Assembly: GCF_003339525.1 (NCBI RefSeq)
Contig: NZ_CP031124.1
Span: 62,001-126,000, forward strand
Length of the DNA stretch: 64,000 nt
Direction of reading: 5' to 3'
Source of the DNA: Ephemeroptericola cinctiostellae
Lineage (GTDB): Bacteria > Pseudomonadota > Gammaproteobacteria > Burkholderiales > Burkholderiaceae
Shown: one piece after another, positions 1-9,452 of the stretch
Layout of the letters: the number at the start of each line of letters is the position of its first letter
Position numbering within the stretch: the first letter of the stretch is position 1
Program-made: the position numbers and the translations under genes
Notes under the pieces: generated by a model
What the model saw: the letters and a program-made list of their open reading frames with translations, nothing else
Told to the model about the DNA's origin: nothing
Database searches by the model: none

Positions 1-854
1 CCATCGCGTTTGATCATGGGTTCTGTGACACGATCTTCTGATTTGAGGCCTTCATATGCAAAGCGATCACGATCCGAAATCCAGCAATCATTGACCTCTT
101 CATTTTCAAATGGCAAGATGCGCATCACTTCATTGCCTTTGACTTGAACAATCAGATTTGAACCCAAACTGTCGTGTGCACTGATTGATTTACGGCGAGA
201 CAACTCCCAGTTACGAGCGCTGTAGCGGTATGGTTTTGAAGTAATAGCACCCACTGGGCACAAATCAATCATGTTTCCTGACAATTCTGAATTGACTGTA
301 TTGCCGACAAAAGTAGTGATTTCAGCGTGCTCACCACGCCCCAACATACCGAGCTCCATCACGCCCGCCACTTCTTGACCAAAGCGAACACAACGCGTGC
401 AATGGATGCAACGCGCCATCTCCTCCATAGAAATCAAGGGGCCCACTTCTTTATGAGTAACCGTGCGTTTCTCTTCATGATAGCGTGAGTTATTACCACC
501 GTAGCCCACAGCCAAATCTTGCAACTGGCACTCGCCGCCTTGGTCACAAATCGGGCAATCCAAAGGGTGATTCAGCAACAAAAATTCCATCACATCTTTT
601 TGAGCTGTCGCAGCTTTTGGCGATTCAACTTGTGTGCGCACAACCATACCTGGCGTCACTGGTGTGGCGCAAGCGGGCAATGGCTTGGGTGCTTTTTCAA
701 CTTCAACCAAACACATGCGGCAAGAGGCCGCAATCGATAATTTTTTATGATAGCAAAAGTGAGGAACGTACTTACCGAGTTGCTTCACGGCGTCCATCAC
801 CATACTACCTTCTGGCATTTCTATTTTTACGCCATCAATTTGCATTTCAACCAT
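1..854 (-). CDS. nuoG: NADH-quinone oxidoreductase subunit G, N-terminal part (cut by window edge)
   Basis: This is the peripheral-arm subunit of complex I, which carries several iron-sulfur clusters that pass electrons from NuoF/E towards NuoB. Translating the minus strand from the ATG at 854 gives 284 residues, open to the window edge. Visible are a plant-type 2Fe-2S domain (HFCYHKKL, CRMC, PACATP), the HPLDCPICDQGGECQLQD cluster motif, the CIHCTRCVRF 4Fe-4S motif and the start of the molybdopterin-like domain (NMIDLCPVGA). It begins 12 bp after the nuoF stop, in operon order. The C-terminal part lies outside the window, so intactness cannot be judged. Confidence 0.95.
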   Translation of the reverse strand, partial: MVEMQIDGVKIEMPEGSMVMDAVKQLGKYVPHFCYHKKLSIAASCRMCLVEVEKAPKPLPACATPVTPGMVVRTQVESPKAATAQKDVMEFLLLNHPLDCPICDQGGECQLQDLAVGYGGNNSRYHEEKRTVTHKEVGPLISMEEMARCIHCTRCVRFGQEVAGVMELGMLGRGEHAEITTFVGNTVNSELSGNMIDLCPVGAITSKPYRYSARNWELSRRKSISAHDSLGSNLIVQVKGNEVMRILPFENEEVNDCWISDRDRFAYEGLKSEDRVTEPMIKRD

Positions 855-866
855 GGTGAGTCACCT

Positions 867-2168
867 TCAAATAACGTGTGAGCTGGGCACGAGGCAAGAC
901 TTGTGCTCAATGTGATGGGCGAACTCATCACGGAAATGTTTGACAAACGAACGAACAGGCATGGCAGCGGCATCGCCCAAGGCGCAAATCGTGCGGCCCA
1001 TGATGTTGCCTGCAACCGAATCGAGCAGCTCCAAATCGCCAGGGCGACCTTGACCATGTTCAATCCGATGAATCACTCGCCACAACCAGCCTGTGCCCTC
1101 GCGACATGGAGTGCATTGGCCACATGATTCTTCGTAGTAAAAATAAGACAAGCGCAACAATGATTTCACCATGCAACGGGTGTCATTCATGACAATGATT
1201 GCACCAGAGCCAAGCATTGAACCCGCTTTTGAAATAGAATCGTAGTCCATATCCGTCGCCATCATGATCTCACCCGGCACCACAGGGGCAGAAGAACCAC
1301 CTGGAATGACCGCTTTAATCTTGCGACCTTCGCGCATACCGCCTGCAAGCTCAAGGACTTTGGCAAAAGGTGTGCCCATAGGCACTTCATAGTTGCCTGG
1401 ATACGTCACATCGCCTGAAATCGAGAAAATTTTGCTGCCACCGTTATTCGGTTTGCCAATGTCCAGATATGCTTGGCCACCCATTTTTAACAAGAACGGC
1501 ACTGCCGCAAAAGTTTCAGTGTTGTTGATGGTGGTCGGTTTACCGTACAGACCAAATGATGCAGGAAATGGTGGTTTGAAACGAGGTTGACCCTTTTTAC
1601 CTTCAAGAGACTCAAGCAAAGCGGTTTCTTCACCGCAAATGTATGCCCCATAACCATGATGAGCAAATAAATCAAAGTCAAATCCAGAACCACAAATATT
1701 ATCGCCCAACACACCCGCTTGACGCGCTTGCGCCAACGCCTCTTCAAAACGCAGGTATTCGGAGAAAATTTCACCGTGAATGTAGTTATAACCTTTGGAA
1801 ATGCCCATGACATAAGCCGCAATCGTCATGCCTTCAATCAATGCGTGTGGGTTGTAACGAATGATGTCACGGTCTTTGAATGTGCCTGGCTCACCCTCAT
1901 CGGTGTTACACACCAAATATTTTTGCCCAGGGTACGCACGGGGCATGAAGCTCCACTTTAAACCTGTTGGAAAACCTGCGCCACCACGACCACGCAAGCT
2001 GGACAACTTCATTTCAGCAATGATTTCGTCTGCAGGTGTCTGTTCAGCCAAGATTTTTTTGAGCACAGAATAGCCACCACGAGCGACGTAATCGTCCAAG
2101 CCCCAGTTGTCGCCATTTAAACCCGCCAAGATGACAGGATCGATGTGTCGGTTGTGCAAACTCGTCAT
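867..2168 (-). CDS. nuoF: NADH-quinone oxidoreductase subunit F
   Basis: NuoF (433 aa) is the NADH-oxidising flavoprotein of complex I. It takes hydride from NADH to FMN and on to the N3 4Fe-4S cluster. The glycine-rich NADH/FMN segment [10 protein letters not shown] lies at residues 60-69 and the FMN-site segment [14 protein letters not shown] in the middle of the protein. The N3 ligands are C349, C352 and C355 ([11 protein letters not shown]) with C395 (TICALGD). The length is normal for the family. Its start overlaps the nuoE stop by 4 bp, so the two are probably translationally coupled. Confidence 0.97.
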   Translation of the reverse strand: MTSLHNRHIDPVILAGLNGDNWGLDDYVARGGYSVLKKILAEQTPADEIIAEMKLSSLRGRGGAGFPTGLKWSFMPRAYPGQKYLVCNTDEGEPGTFKDRDIIRYNPHALIEGMTIAAYVMGISKGYNYIHGEIFSEYLRFEEALAQARQAGVLGDNICGSGFDFDLFAHHGYGAYICGEETALLESLEGKKGQPRFKPPFPASFGLYGKPTTINNTETFAAVPFLLKMGGQAYLDIGKPNNGGSKIFSISGDVTYPGNYEVPMGTPFAKVLELAGGMREGRKIKAVIPGGSSAPVVPGEIMMATDMDYDSISKAGSMLGSGAIIVMNDTRCMVKSLLRLSYFYYEESCGQCTPCREGTGWLWRVIHRIEHGQGRPGDLELLDSVAGNIMGRTICALGDAAAMPVRSFVKHFRDEFAHHIEHKSCLVPSSHVI

Positions 2169-2647
2169 TGCGCCAGCTCCTGCAACAGTGCGTCGATTTT
2201 TTCAGTGCTCATGAAACTGCACATATTATGGTTGTTGAGCAACAAAACAGGCGCATCCCCACAAGCACCCATGCATTCGCCTTCTTTCAACGTAAACAAA
2301 CCATCCGCGGTTGTTTCGTTAAAGCCGATGTTTAATTTCTTTTTAATGTAATCTGCGGCATCAACCCCGCCAGTCAAAGCGCAAGGCAAGTTGGTGCACA
2401 CGGTGATTTTATGCTTACCAACGGGCTTTAAGTCATACATATTGTAAAATGTAGCGACTTCCTCGACAGCAACTGGCGGCATTTCAAGGATCTGAGCGAT
2501 TTCCTGCATGATTTCTGGAGACACCCAACCTTTTTCAACCTGTGCAATACGCAATGCACCCATTACCGCAGATTGCTTGTGTTCAGCTGGGTATTTGGCG
2601 ACTTCCGCCGCAATTTGTACTAATGCTTGTTCTGATAACATGCTCAT
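2165..2647 (-). CDS. nuoE: NADH-quinone oxidoreductase subunit E
   Basis: NuoE (160 aa) is the thioredoxin-fold subunit that holds the N1a 2Fe-2S cluster beside NuoF. The four ligands are visible as C84 and C89 (VCTNLPC) and C125 and C129 (ECMGACG). The N-terminal helical part includes the conserved VATFYNMY segment around residue 65-71. It sits 12 bp downstream of nuoD and overlaps nuoF by 4 bp in the complex I operon. Length and motifs are complete. Confidence 0.96.
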   Translation of the reverse strand: MSMLSEQALVQIAAEVAKYPAEHKQSAVMGALRIAQVEKGWVSPEIMQEIAQILEMPPVAVEEVATFYNMYDLKPVGKHKITVCTNLPCALTGGVDAADYIKKKLNIGFNETTADGLFTLKEGECMGACGDAPVLLLNNHNMCSFMSTEKIDALLQELAQ

Positions 2648-2659
2648 TCCTTGTCCTGC

Positions 2660-3913
2660 TTAACGGTCAATTTCGCCAAACACGATGTCTTGTGTACCAA
2701 TAATTGTTACAACGTCTGCCAACATATGCCCACGACTCATTTCGTCAAGTGCTTGCAAATGTGCAAAGCCTGGTGCACGAATCTTCAAACGGTAAGGTTT
2801 ATTTGCCCCATCTGACACCATATAAATGCCAAACTCGCCTTTAGGGTGCTCAACGGCCGCATACGCTTCAGACTGCGGAATGTGCATGCCTTCTGAAAAC
2901 AATTTGAAGTGATGGATCAACGCTTCCATATTGGTTTTCATGTCTGTGCGTGAAGGAGGGGCAATTTTATGGTCATCCACAATGACCGCACCTGGATTCT
3001 TCTTGAGCCAGTCGATGCACTGAACCATAATCTTGCATGACTCACGCATTTCAGCGATGCGCACCAAATAGCGATCGTATGAGTCACCATTTTTACCAAT
3101 GGGTATATCAAAGGCCATCTGTTCATACACTTCGTAAGGCTGATTTTTACGCAAATCCCAAGCAATGCCTGAACCGCGTAACATCGGCCCAGTAAAGCCC
3201 CAGGCTTTTGCACGCTCTGGTGTCACAATGCCAATGTCCACCAACCGCTGCTTCCAGATCCGATTGTCTGTCAACAAGGTTTCATATTCGTCCACAGCAT
3301 TTGGAAAGCGCTGTGTAAAATCTTCTAGAAAGTCAAGTAATGTGCCTTGACGATTCGCATTGACACGATCCACAGACGATTGACTGCGAACGGTTGACTT
3401 ACGCAATTGCGGCATTGTGTCTGGCAAATCACGAGCCACACCACCTGGGCGATAGTATGCCGCATGCATGCGCGCACCCGAAACAGCTTCGTATGCATCA
3501 AACAAATCTTCGCGGTCACGGAAAGCATACAAGAAAGGGGTCATCGCACCGACGTCCAGCGCATGGGCACCAATCCACATTAAGTGGTTCAAGATACGCG
3601 TGATTTCATCAAATAACACACGAATGTATTGCGCACGCACTGGCACTTTTACATCCAACATTTTTTCAATGGTCATCACATAAGCGTGCTCATTGCTCAT
3701 CATCGACACATAATCCAAGCGATCCATGTAAGGCAACGCCTGCATGTATGTCTTGTGTTCAGCCAGTTTTTCAGTGGCACGATGCAACAAACCAATGTGT
3801 GGGTCTGCACGCTGCACGACCTCACCATCAAGTTCAAGCACCAAGCGCAAAACACCATGCGCCGCAGGATGCTGCGGGCCAAAGTTCAGGGTATAATTTT
3901 TAATTTCTGCCAT
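2660..3913 (-). CDS. nuoD: NADH-quinone oxidoreductase subunit D
   Basis: NuoD (417 aa from the chosen start) is the 49-kDa subunit that forms the quinone-binding cavity with NuoB. The protein opens with [20 protein letters not shown], the typical family N-terminus. I therefore prefer the ATG at 3913 over an in-frame ATG 12 bp upstream. Also seen are [12 protein letters not shown] and the C-terminal [18 protein letters not shown]. NuoC and NuoD are separate genes here, unlike the NuoCD fusion of enterobacteria, and this fits a betaproteobacterium. The nuoC stop lies 21 bp upstream. Confidence 0.97.
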   Translation of the reverse strand: MAEIKNYTLNFGPQHPAAHGVLRLVLELDGEVVQRADPHIGLLHRATEKLAEHKTYMQALPYMDRLDYVSMMSNEHAYVMTIEKMLDVKVPVRAQYIRVLFDEITRILNHLMWIGAHALDVGAMTPFLYAFRDREDLFDAYEAVSGARMHAAYYRPGGVARDLPDTMPQLRKSTVRSQSSVDRVNANRQGTLLDFLEDFTQRFPNAVDEYETLLTDNRIWKQRLVDIGIVTPERAKAWGFTGPMLRGSGIAWDLRKNQPYEVYEQMAFDIPIGKNGDSYDRYLVRIAEMRESCKIMVQCIDWLKKNPGAVIVDDHKIAPPSRTDMKTNMEALIHHFKLFSEGMHIPQSEAYAAVEHPKGEFGIYMVSDGANKPYRLKIRAPGFAHLQALDEMSRGHMLADVVTIIGTQDIVFGEIDR

Positions 3914-3934
3914 GTTTGATCTCACAACAGCCGC

Positions 3935-4543
3935 TTAATGCGCGCCGCCGTAGCCTTTCTCACGAACAATGCGCGGGGTGTTTTCACGCGGGTCAATCGT
4001 CACTGGTTGATAAATGACGCGCCCTTGATCTGGGTCGTAACGCATTTCAACATATCCAGATACTGGAAAATCTTTGCGCAATGGGTGACCAATGAAACCA
4101 TAATCGGTCAAGATTCGGCGCAAGTCATTGTGGCCTTCGAACACCAAACCATACATGTCAAATGCTTCGCGTTCATACCAATCCGCAGCCGACCAAACAG
4201 GAACAACCGAAGCCAACACAGGAAATTGCTCATCTTCAGCAAAAACACGCAAACGCAAACGTTGGTTATTTTCAATAGACAACAAATGCAAGACCACAGC
4301 AAAGCGTGCACCAGACCAAACATCATCCCAAGCACCGTCGGCGTACTCAGAATAATCCATCCCTGCCAAATCGATCATCATGTCGAATTTGAACACTGGA
4401 TGGTCATGCAACGTTTTGCAGATGGTCAAATAATCCACCGCCGCAACCGTTAAAGTTACCTCGCCCAAAGCCTCCACCACTTTGGCATCCGACCCAAAAA
4501 CAGTGTGAAGCTGTGCCACTAAAGCATTTTGCCATGTACTCAT
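3935..4543 (-). CDS. nuoC: NADH-quinone oxidoreductase subunit C
   Basis: NuoC (202 aa) is the 30-kDa subunit of the complex I connecting module, cytoplasmic and paired with NuoD. The family signature region [20 protein letters not shown], followed by [20 protein letters not shown], is intact at about residues 125-165. The start overlaps the nuoB stop by 4 bp. No oddities were seen. Confidence 0.96.
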   Translation of the reverse strand: MSTWQNALVAQLHTVFGSDAKVVEALGEVTLTVAAVDYLTICKTLHDHPVFKFDMMIDLAGMDYSEYADGAWDDVWSGARFAVVLHLLSIENNQRLRLRVFAEDEQFPVLASVVPVWSAADWYEREAFDMYGLVFEGHNDLRRILTDYGFIGHPLRKDFPVSGYVEMRYDPDQGRVIYQPVTIDPRENTPRIVREKGYGGAH

Positions 4544-5037
4544 GCAGCACCTCGGGTGATGGTATTGACGGATTTTTGCTTACGAATGATTTTATTTTGC
4601 AGCTGAATGATGCCGTAGATTAAGGCTTCTGCAGTGGGTGGGCAACCTGGCACATAAATATCAACAGGCACGACACGATCGCAACCACGAACAACTGAAT
4701 AAGAATAATGGTAATAACCACCACCATTGGCACATGAACCCATTGAAATAACCCAGCGCGGTTCGGCCATCTGATCGTAAACTTTACGCAAAGCGGGTGC
4801 CATTTTATTGCACAACGTACCCGCCACAACCATTACGTCTGATTGACGTGGGCTTGGACGAAACACAATGCCGAAACGGTCCAAATCATAACGTGCTGCA
4901 CCCGCATGCATCATTTCAACAGCGCAGCAAGCCAAACCGAACGTCATCGGCCACAAAGAGCCCGTGCGTGTCCAGTTGACCAGATTTTCTGCCGTGGTGG
5001 TGATGAAGCCTTGCTTCTCGATGATTTCTTCAGCCAT
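4540..5037 (-). CDS. nuoB: NADH-quinone oxidoreductase subunit B
   Basis: NuoB (165 aa) carries cluster N2, the last 4Fe-4S centre before quinone. The ligands are visible as the tandem C37-C38 ([10 protein letters not shown]), C102 (MGSCANGGG) and C132 ([10 protein letters not shown]). An in-frame TTG lies one codon upstream. The ATG at 5037 is preferred because GAGGT stands about 8 nt before it. The gap to nuoA is 149 bp, long for this operon, and may hold an internal promoter. Confidence 0.97.
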   Translation of the reverse strand: MAEEIIEKQGFITTTAENLVNWTRTGSLWPMTFGLACCAVEMMHAGAARYDLDRFGIVFRPSPRQSDVMVVAGTLCNKMAPALRKVYDQMAEPRWVISMGSCANGGGYYHYSYSVVRGCDRVVPVDIYVPGCPPTAEALIYGIIQLQNKIIRKQKSVNTITRGAA

Positions 5038-5134
5038 CAAATTACCTCTTTTTTATACGTACCCAAGTCACCAAAGACTTACAACTGAGCCTAGCAGTAT
5101 GCAGAACCAACCTTACACACAGCAGACAGAGTTC

Positions 5135-5162
5135 ATTTTATTCGCTCAATAATTTAAAACAA
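5135..5162 (-). promoter_or_regulatory. possible internal sigma70 promoter before nuoB
   Basis: On the minus strand TTGTTT (5162-5157) is followed after 16 nt by TAAAAT (5140-5135). It lies in the unusually long nuoA-nuoB spacer, about 100 bp before the nuoB ATG. The match to the consensus is moderate, and AT-rich spacers give such matches by chance. Confidence 0.3.
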
Positions 5163-5186
5163 TGAATGCGAGAAAACACCAGCGAG

Positions 5187-5546
5187 TTACTCCCAGTCCA
5201 GAGCGCCTTTTTTCCAGATGTACACATAACCCAAAATCAACTCAGCCAAGAAAACCAGCATAAAAACAAAACCTGTCCAACCGAGGTAATCCAACGACAC
5301 AGCCCAAGGTACCAAGAATGCGGTTTCCAAATCAAACAAAATAAATAAAATGGCGACAAGATAGTAACGCACATCAAAACGCATGCGCGCATCTTCAAAA
5401 GCTTCAAAGCCGCATTCATAGGGGGAAAGTTTGGCCGCGTCAGGTTTACGAGGGCCGAGCAGAAAGCCAATGACCACAACTAACAAACCCAAACCTGTGG
5501 CCGCCAACAAAAACAGCAACACGGGGACATAATTGGCTAATATCAT
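5187..5546 (-). CDS. nuoA: NADH-quinone oxidoreductase subunit A
   Basis: NuoA (119 aa) is a small membrane subunit at the junction between the complex I arms. There are three membrane segments, at about residues 4-30, 62-82 and 88-110. The conserved loop [19 protein letters not shown] with its Cys and acidic residues lies between the first two. It is the first nuo gene in the direction of transcription. The sequence towards the upstream tRNA holds two hairpins. Confidence 0.96.
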   Translation of the reverse strand: MILANYVPVLLFLLAATGLGLLVVVIGFLLGPRKPDAAKLSPYECGFEAFEDARMRFDVRYYLVAILFILFDLETAFLVPWAVSLDYLGWTGFVFMLVFLAELILGYVYIWKKGALDWE

Positions 5547-5670
5547 GATATTTATCCGCTCTTAAGGTGATGTGGTGTAACGTATTTTAAATGGGCGTGG
5601 GACAGAGCACCCACATCCTTTTCTTGACAGATTTACTGCTTTTCACACAAAGCCATTGCAGGCTTAATGT

Positions 5671-5701
5671 AAATTTTGCGCGGAAGCATCCGCGCAATTT
5701 T
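5671..5701 (-). terminator. GC-rich hairpin between tRNA-Leu and nuoA
   Basis: GCGCGGA, an AGCA loop and TCCGCGC form a stem flanked by A/T runs on both sides. In the minus direction the stem is followed by AAAATTT, not by a clean U-run. It could end part of the tpiA-secG-tRNA transcript, or be a processing or attenuation structure before nuoA. The 12-mer ATTTTGCGCGGA recurs in the hairpin between rpoB and rpoC. Confidence 0.5.
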
Positions 5702-5707
5702 CACTCA

Positions 5708-5735
5708 TCAATCAAAAACAGATGTTTTTGATTGA
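5708..5735 (-). other. 13-bp perfect inverted repeat directly 3' of tRNA-Leu
   Basis: Positions 5708-5720 and 5723-5735 are exact inverse complements around a GA spacer (arm TCAATCAAAAACA). The repeat begins 6 nt beyond the tRNA CCA end. Such a structure could guide 3' trimming of the tRNA or slow RNA polymerase. It is AT-rich and lacks a U-run, so it is not a classical terminator. Confidence 0.6.
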
Positions 5736-5740
5736 AATGA

Positions 5741-5826
5741 TGGTGCCGACGGCGAGAGTCGAACTCGCACAGCCTACGGCCACTACCCCCTCAAGATAGC
5801 GTGTCTACCAATTTCACCACGTCGGC
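5741..5826 (-). tRNA. tRNA-Leu (anticodon GAG)
   Basis: On the minus strand the molecule starts GCCGACG and ends CGTCGGC-A-CCA, giving a perfect 7-bp acceptor stem with an encoded CCA. The D-arm contains AATTGGTAGAC. The anticodon arm is CTATC-TTGAGGG-GGTAG, which puts GAG in the loop. A long variable arm (TGGCCGTAGGCTG) and a T-arm GCGAGTTCGACTCTCGC follow. These are features of a class II leucine tRNA. It sits between secG and nuoA and is probably co-transcribed with tpiA and secG. Confidence 0.96.
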
Positions 5827-5875
5827 TAAAACTATTGCATTAATTATGACATTAACATTGCACTGCTATTTCTTA

Positions 5876-6214
5876 TTACTTCGGAATGCCATCTGTAGCT
5901 GCTGGAACAGCGGGGCTTGTCGCTGGTGCAACTGGCGCCACTGCTTTATCCAAAACACTACCAGAACCCGAACCCACTCCCGTGAAGACGAAAGCAAGCA
6001 AAACGGTGCTGATGATAAACAAGGTTGCCAAATAGGCCGTTGTCCTGCTCAAAAAATTGGCTGACCCCACCGAGCCAAACACGCTGCCAGAAGAGCCACC
6101 ACCAAAAGATGCGCCTGCATCAGCACCTTTACCATGTTGCAAAAGCACCAGCGTAATCACACCCAAAGCAGCGATCACTTGCAACACCACTAAAATTGAC
6201 TTTAATACGTCCAC
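5876..6214 (-). CDS. secG: protein translocase subunit SecG
   Basis: SecG (112 aa) is the small accessory membrane subunit of the SecYEG protein-export channel. There are two hydrophobic segments, at about residues 3-23 and 58-78. They are joined by the Gly/Ser-rich loop GKGADAGASFGGGSSGSVFG, typical of the family. The C-terminus is Ala/Pro-rich. The start is a GTG at 6214 with AAGGGA 6 nt upstream. It follows tpiA by 19 bp, in the usual tpiA-secG order. Confidence 0.94.
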   Translation of the reverse strand: MDVLKSILVVLQVIAALGVITLVLLQHGKGADAGASFGGGSSGSVFGSVGSANFLSRTTAYLATLFIISTVLLAFVFTGVGSGSGSVLDKAVAPVAPATSPAVPAATDGIPK

Positions 6215-6233
6215 TGTATATCCCTTGCACGCC

Positions 6234-6977
6234 TCAGCGAGCTGCCTCAGCGATGCTTAAAAATTCAGACGCCACCAATGACGCCCCACCGATTAAGCCA
6301 CCATCCACATCAGCTTGACTGAAAATCTCTGCGGCGTTGGCCACTTTCACACTACCGCCGTACAACATACTCACACTTTCAGCGCCCAACTCAAGCAAAG
6401 CCTCTCGCAACCACGAATGAACCTCCTGTGCTTGCTCGGGTGTTGCTGTTTTTCCTGTGCCGATAGCCCAAACGGGCTCATACGCCAAAATAGACTGTTT
6501 CAAACCTTCTGCACCAACCTCATTGGCCACGACTGAAAACTGTCGCAACACCACCGCTTGCGCTTGACCTGCTTCACGCTCTGCGAGCGTCTCACCGACG
6601 CAAACCACAGGCATGAGGCCTGCGTCCAAAGCAGCTTTCGCTTTTTTTGCCACAACAACATCAGTTTCGCCAAACAAGCTGCGGCGTTCAGAGTGCCCTA
6701 CCAAAACCAAAGACACACCAAACTCTTTTAGCATTTTCGCTGACACTTCGCCAGTATAGGCACCTTCTTCAAACTGACTGACATCTTGCGCACCCAAAAC
6801 AACGGCGCTGTTAGATAGGGCAGACTGCACCTGTGCCAAATAAGGGAAAGGAACGCACACGGCCACTTTAGCAGAATCAGACAAAGGAATCGACTTAACC
6901 ACAGACTCTAACAGCGCAGCATTTGATGCCAAATCGCCATTCATTTTCCAATTACCCACGACCCACGTTGTACGCAC
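6234..6977 (-). CDS. tpiA: triosephosphate isomerase
   Basis: This cytoplasmic glycolytic enzyme (247 aa) interconverts dihydroxyacetone phosphate and glyceraldehyde 3-phosphate. The catalytic residues are visible: K11 in GNWKMNG, H95 in VGHSERR and E167 in AYEPVWAIGTG. The phosphate-binding YGGSV is near the C-terminus. Translation starts at GTG 6977 behind GAGGGGAA. A strong promoter lies 60-90 bp upstream, so tpiA is probably the first gene of a tpiA-secG-tRNA unit that may read on into nuo. Confidence 0.97.
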   Translation of the reverse strand: MRTTWVVGNWKMNGDLASNAALLESVVKSIPLSDSAKVAVCVPFPYLAQVQSALSNSAVVLGAQDVSQFEEGAYTGEVSAKMLKEFGVSLVLVGHSERRSLFGETDVVVAKKAKAALDAGLMPVVCVGETLAEREAGQAQAVVLRQFSVVANEVGAEGLKQSILAYEPVWAIGTGKTATPEQAQEVHSWLREALLELGAESVSMLYGGSVKVANAAEIFSQADVDGGLIGGASLVASEFLSIAEAAR

Positions 6978-7035
6978 ACACTTCCCCTCTTAAGGTTTTT
7001 TGGCACTATTTTTTGCACAGCACCAAAGCAAACGA

Positions 7036-7064
7036 ATTATACGCATTTGAACCCATGCGGTCAA
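7036..7064 (-). promoter_or_regulatory. sigma70 promoter of tpiA-secG-tRNA-Leu
   Basis: On the minus strand TTGACC (7064-7059) is followed after exactly 17 nt by TATAAT (7041-7036). This is a near-consensus housekeeping promoter, with the tpiA start about 58 nt downstream of the -10. It is the best promoter match seen in the first 10 kb. Confidence 0.8.
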
Positions 7065-7210
7065 TCGCCGCGTTACCCTTTTATGGGAAACAATTCATGT
7101 TTTATATTAAAGCCACAGGCCCCGCACAATGAGAATAAGTCTCACAAACCCAGCAAGCACTTGTAAACAGGCGAATCAGCTCAACACCACTCAGTTGAAA
7201 AAAAGACTTT

Positions 7211-8215
7211 TTAAGGCCATTGCAACACAATTTTTCCAATATTTAAATTTGATTCCATTCGATTGTGCGCCAAAATTACGTCTTCAAAGCCAAAAACATG
7301 GTCAATCACAGGCTGAATATCGCCAGCCTCCAACTTAGGCCACACCGCTAAGCGCAATTGACGCGCAATGTGCGCTTTCATTGTACTTGACTGTCGGCGT
7401 AAATATGAACCCGTTAAGGAAATTTCTTTCGCCATCACCTCATTGATTTTTAATTCAGCACGATGACCCGCAAGAAAGGCAATCCACGCCAAGCGCCCAC
7501 CATGCGCCAAAGCTTTCACGTTGCTGGCCAAGGAGCCCCCTCCCACCATATCCAATACCACATTCGCCCCCTGTTGCTCGGTCATGGCAAGAAAAACATC
7601 CACCCAATCCGCCTCATGGTAATTCAACGCACCCACAGCACCCAGTCGAACACAAGCATCACGCTTTTCAAGCGTTCCCGCCGTCACCCAAACCTTTTGC
7701 CCCATGGCTTTTGCCATCTGAATGGCAGCAACACCAATGCCACTTGCACCCGCATGCACCAACAAGGTTTCCACGCCATCGCGCCCTAAATGCGCTCGCT
7801 CAAACACATTGAACCATACAGTAAAAAAGGTTTCAGGCAAGCTGGCAGCCTCAACCACGCTCCATCCACGCGGCACAGGCAAGCACTGGGCACGCTCAAC
7901 CACCACATACTCAGCATAACCACCACCATGGGTCAAGGCGCATACGCAATCACCCAATGCAAAACCATCACCCAAATCGCCACCCACCACTTCACCAGCC
8001 ACCTCAAGCCCCAAAATGGGCGAGGCATCAGCGGGTGGCGCATACAGACCGCTGCGCTGCAACACGTCAGGGCGATTCACCCCCGCTGCTTGCACCTTGA
8101 TCAAAAGCTGCCCGACACCTGCACTTGGACGAACCACCTCCGCTATGCGCATCACCGATGCATCACCCACACCATCACAAATCACCGCTTGCATTGTGCT
8201 GCGACCATTGCTCAT
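7211..8215 (-). CDS. NAD(P)H quinone oxidoreductase, PIG3-like zinc-free MDR family
   Basis: This 334-aa medium-chain reductase probably reduces quinones with NADPH. The substrate domain begins MQAVICDGVGDASVM. The nucleotide-binding domain has LLVHAGASGIGVAAIQMAKA. The zinc ligands of alcohol dehydrogenases are absent, as in quinone reductases. The C-terminal region (MKAHIARQLR...VIDHVFGFEDVILAHNRMES) is typical of the family. The ATG at 8215 has AGGAGG 5 nt upstream and overlaps the stop of the DUF2238 gene by 4 bp. The neighbouring tpiA-secG-nuo order is common in Burkholderiales. The true substrate is not shown by sequence. Confidence 0.85.
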   Translation of the reverse strand: MSNGRSTMQAVICDGVGDASVMRIAEVVRPSAGVGQLLIKVQAAGVNRPDVLQRSGLYAPPADASPILGLEVAGEVVGGDLGDGFALGDCVCALTHGGGYAEYVVVERAQCLPVPRGWSVVEAASLPETFFTVWFNVFERAHLGRDGVETLLVHAGASGIGVAAIQMAKAMGQKVWVTAGTLEKRDACVRLGAVGALNYHEADWVDVFLAMTEQQGANVVLDMVGGGSLASNVKALAHGGRLAWIAFLAGHRAELKINEVMAKEISLTGSYLRRQSSTMKAHIARQLRLAVWPKLEAGDIQPVIDHVFGFEDVILAHNRMESNLNIGKIVLQWP

Positions 8216-8817
8216 TCCATCCTCCTGATTTGCTCATCTTGCATACGCGCAAAAAAAGCCATCGCCACCAACGCCCCAATGAGCGCAAAAAACATGTCCG
8301 ATTGTGTATCCCACACATCACCTTGTGTGCCAAGAAAAGCTTCAGCGCCCTGTCCCAGCGCCAAAGCAGCCCACCACTCAACAAGCTCGTATAACGCACT
8401 GATGGTCATGGCCACACACAGCGCCAACACACCAGCAACGTCCGACCGCACCACCCAACTGCGACGAATCAGTACCTCACGAGCAGCTAAAGCAGGCACA
8501 AATCCTTGCATAAAATGCCCAATTTTGTCATAAGGATTTCGACTCAAATGAAGCACATCCTGCATCCAAAAACCAAAAGGCACACGCGCATACGTGTACG
8601 CACCACCAACAATCAACACCAGCGCATGAAGCGCAATCAATCCCATCAACATGGGCGTCAATGGAAAACGTTGACGCGAACACCACAACACAGGCACGAC
8701 CAACACAACGGGTGCCACCTCCATCCACCAGGTATTGCGCTCGTACGGTGAAATACCAGAAACCACCAAGGCCACCCCCACCACAGTCCACACCCCACTC
8801 ATAAACAATGCGCTCAT
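8212..8817 (-). CDS. DUF2238 (YjdF-like) integral membrane protein
   Basis: This 201-aa membrane protein has about six hydrophobic segments. The conserved DUF2238 core is present: NPYDKIGHFMQGFVPALAAR, then ALYELVEWW and GTQGDVWDTQSDMFFALIGA. The acidic and His residues lie in or next to membrane helices. The family has no firmly known function. I chose the ATG at 8817, which has AAGGGG upstream; the longer frame starts at a TTG inside a terminator T-run. It overlaps the quinone reductase start by 4 bp. Confidence 0.8.
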   Translation of the reverse strand: MSALFMSGVWTVVGVALVVSGISPYERNTWWMEVAPVVLVVPVLWCSRQRFPLTPMLMGLIALHALVLIVGGAYTYARVPFGFWMQDVLHLSRNPYDKIGHFMQGFVPALAAREVLIRRSWVVRSDVAGVLALCVAMTISALYELVEWWAALALGQGAEAFLGTQGDVWDTQSDMFFALIGALVAMAFFARMQDEQIRRME

Positions 8818-8831
8818 CACACCCCTTACAC

Positions 8832-8867
8832 TCAAAAAAACAACCCCGCATCAACAACAGCGGGGTT
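8832..8867 (-). terminator. intrinsic terminator after the DUF1439 lipoprotein gene
   Basis: The stem AACCCCGC/GCGGGGTT (8842-8849 with 8860-8867) has a 10-nt loop and is followed on the minus strand by TGTTTTTTTG. It lies 11 bp beyond the lipoprotein stop and directly before the DUF2238 gene. It therefore separates the 8.9-10.8 kb genes from the quinone reductase pair. Confidence 0.85.
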
Positions 8868-8877
8868 TATTCAGGTT

Positions 8878-9435
8878 TTATTTTGGCAACAATGTAATCT
8901 CTAAATGGTCTTTAGCCACTTCGACTTTTTCAGGCAACCATGTTTTACCAGCAAAACGCAATTTATCGGCTTCAATTTTATAGATGGGTACATCCGTGCC
9001 AAATTTTTTGCCCACCATACGCTGTGCTTGATTTTTCACCACCCCATCCAACATGTCAGGCAAATTGGTCACATCGAACTTATCCACCTTCATATCACGC
9101 AACACCACGGCACCTTGCGCCTCATCGTATGCGGGGATGCCGGACACACTCATTGTCCCATCAAGCTTCACACCCAAAAAACCCGTTTCGACAAACGCAT
9201 CAAAATCTGCACCGATCCGCTGGCTGTCAGGCAACAACTTCAAGGTGGGCGCCGCCATCGTCACATTGCTTTCATGTAACTTGGCCGCCATTGTCGTCCA
9301 GTTTTTATCCACCAGCTTTTGCAACTGCGTCTGACTGACAGTAAACGAATGTGTGCTATTCAAGGCCTGACAACCCACCAACGCCACCCCCGCCAGCACC
9401 ACAATCGCCATGCACCACTTAATGAGCTTTGCCAT
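8878..9435 (-). CDS. DUF1439 family lipoprotein
   Basis: This 185-aa predicted lipoprotein has a short signal peptide ending in the lipobox VALVGC (Cys22 from the chosen start). The mature part shows the DUF1439 pattern, with FTVSQTQLQKLVDKNW near the N-terminus and ADKLRFAGKTWLPEKVEV near the C-terminus. The family resembles YceB-like periplasmic lipoproteins, whose role is not established. An upstream ATG at 9453, coupled to the YkgJ stop, is also possible. The ATG at 9435 has AAAGGG before it and gives a normal signal length. An intrinsic terminator follows the gene. Confidence 0.75.
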   Translation of the reverse strand: MAKLIKWCMAIVVLAGVALVGCQALNSTHSFTVSQTQLQKLVDKNWTTMAAKLHESNVTMAAPTLKLLPDSQRIGADFDAFVETGFLGVKLDGTMSVSGIPAYDEAQGAVVLRDMKVDKFDVTNLPDMLDGVVKNQAQRMVGKKFGTDVPIYKIEADKLRFAGKTWLPEKVEVAKDHLEITLLPK

Positions 9436-9452
9436 TTCAACAACCCTTTTCA

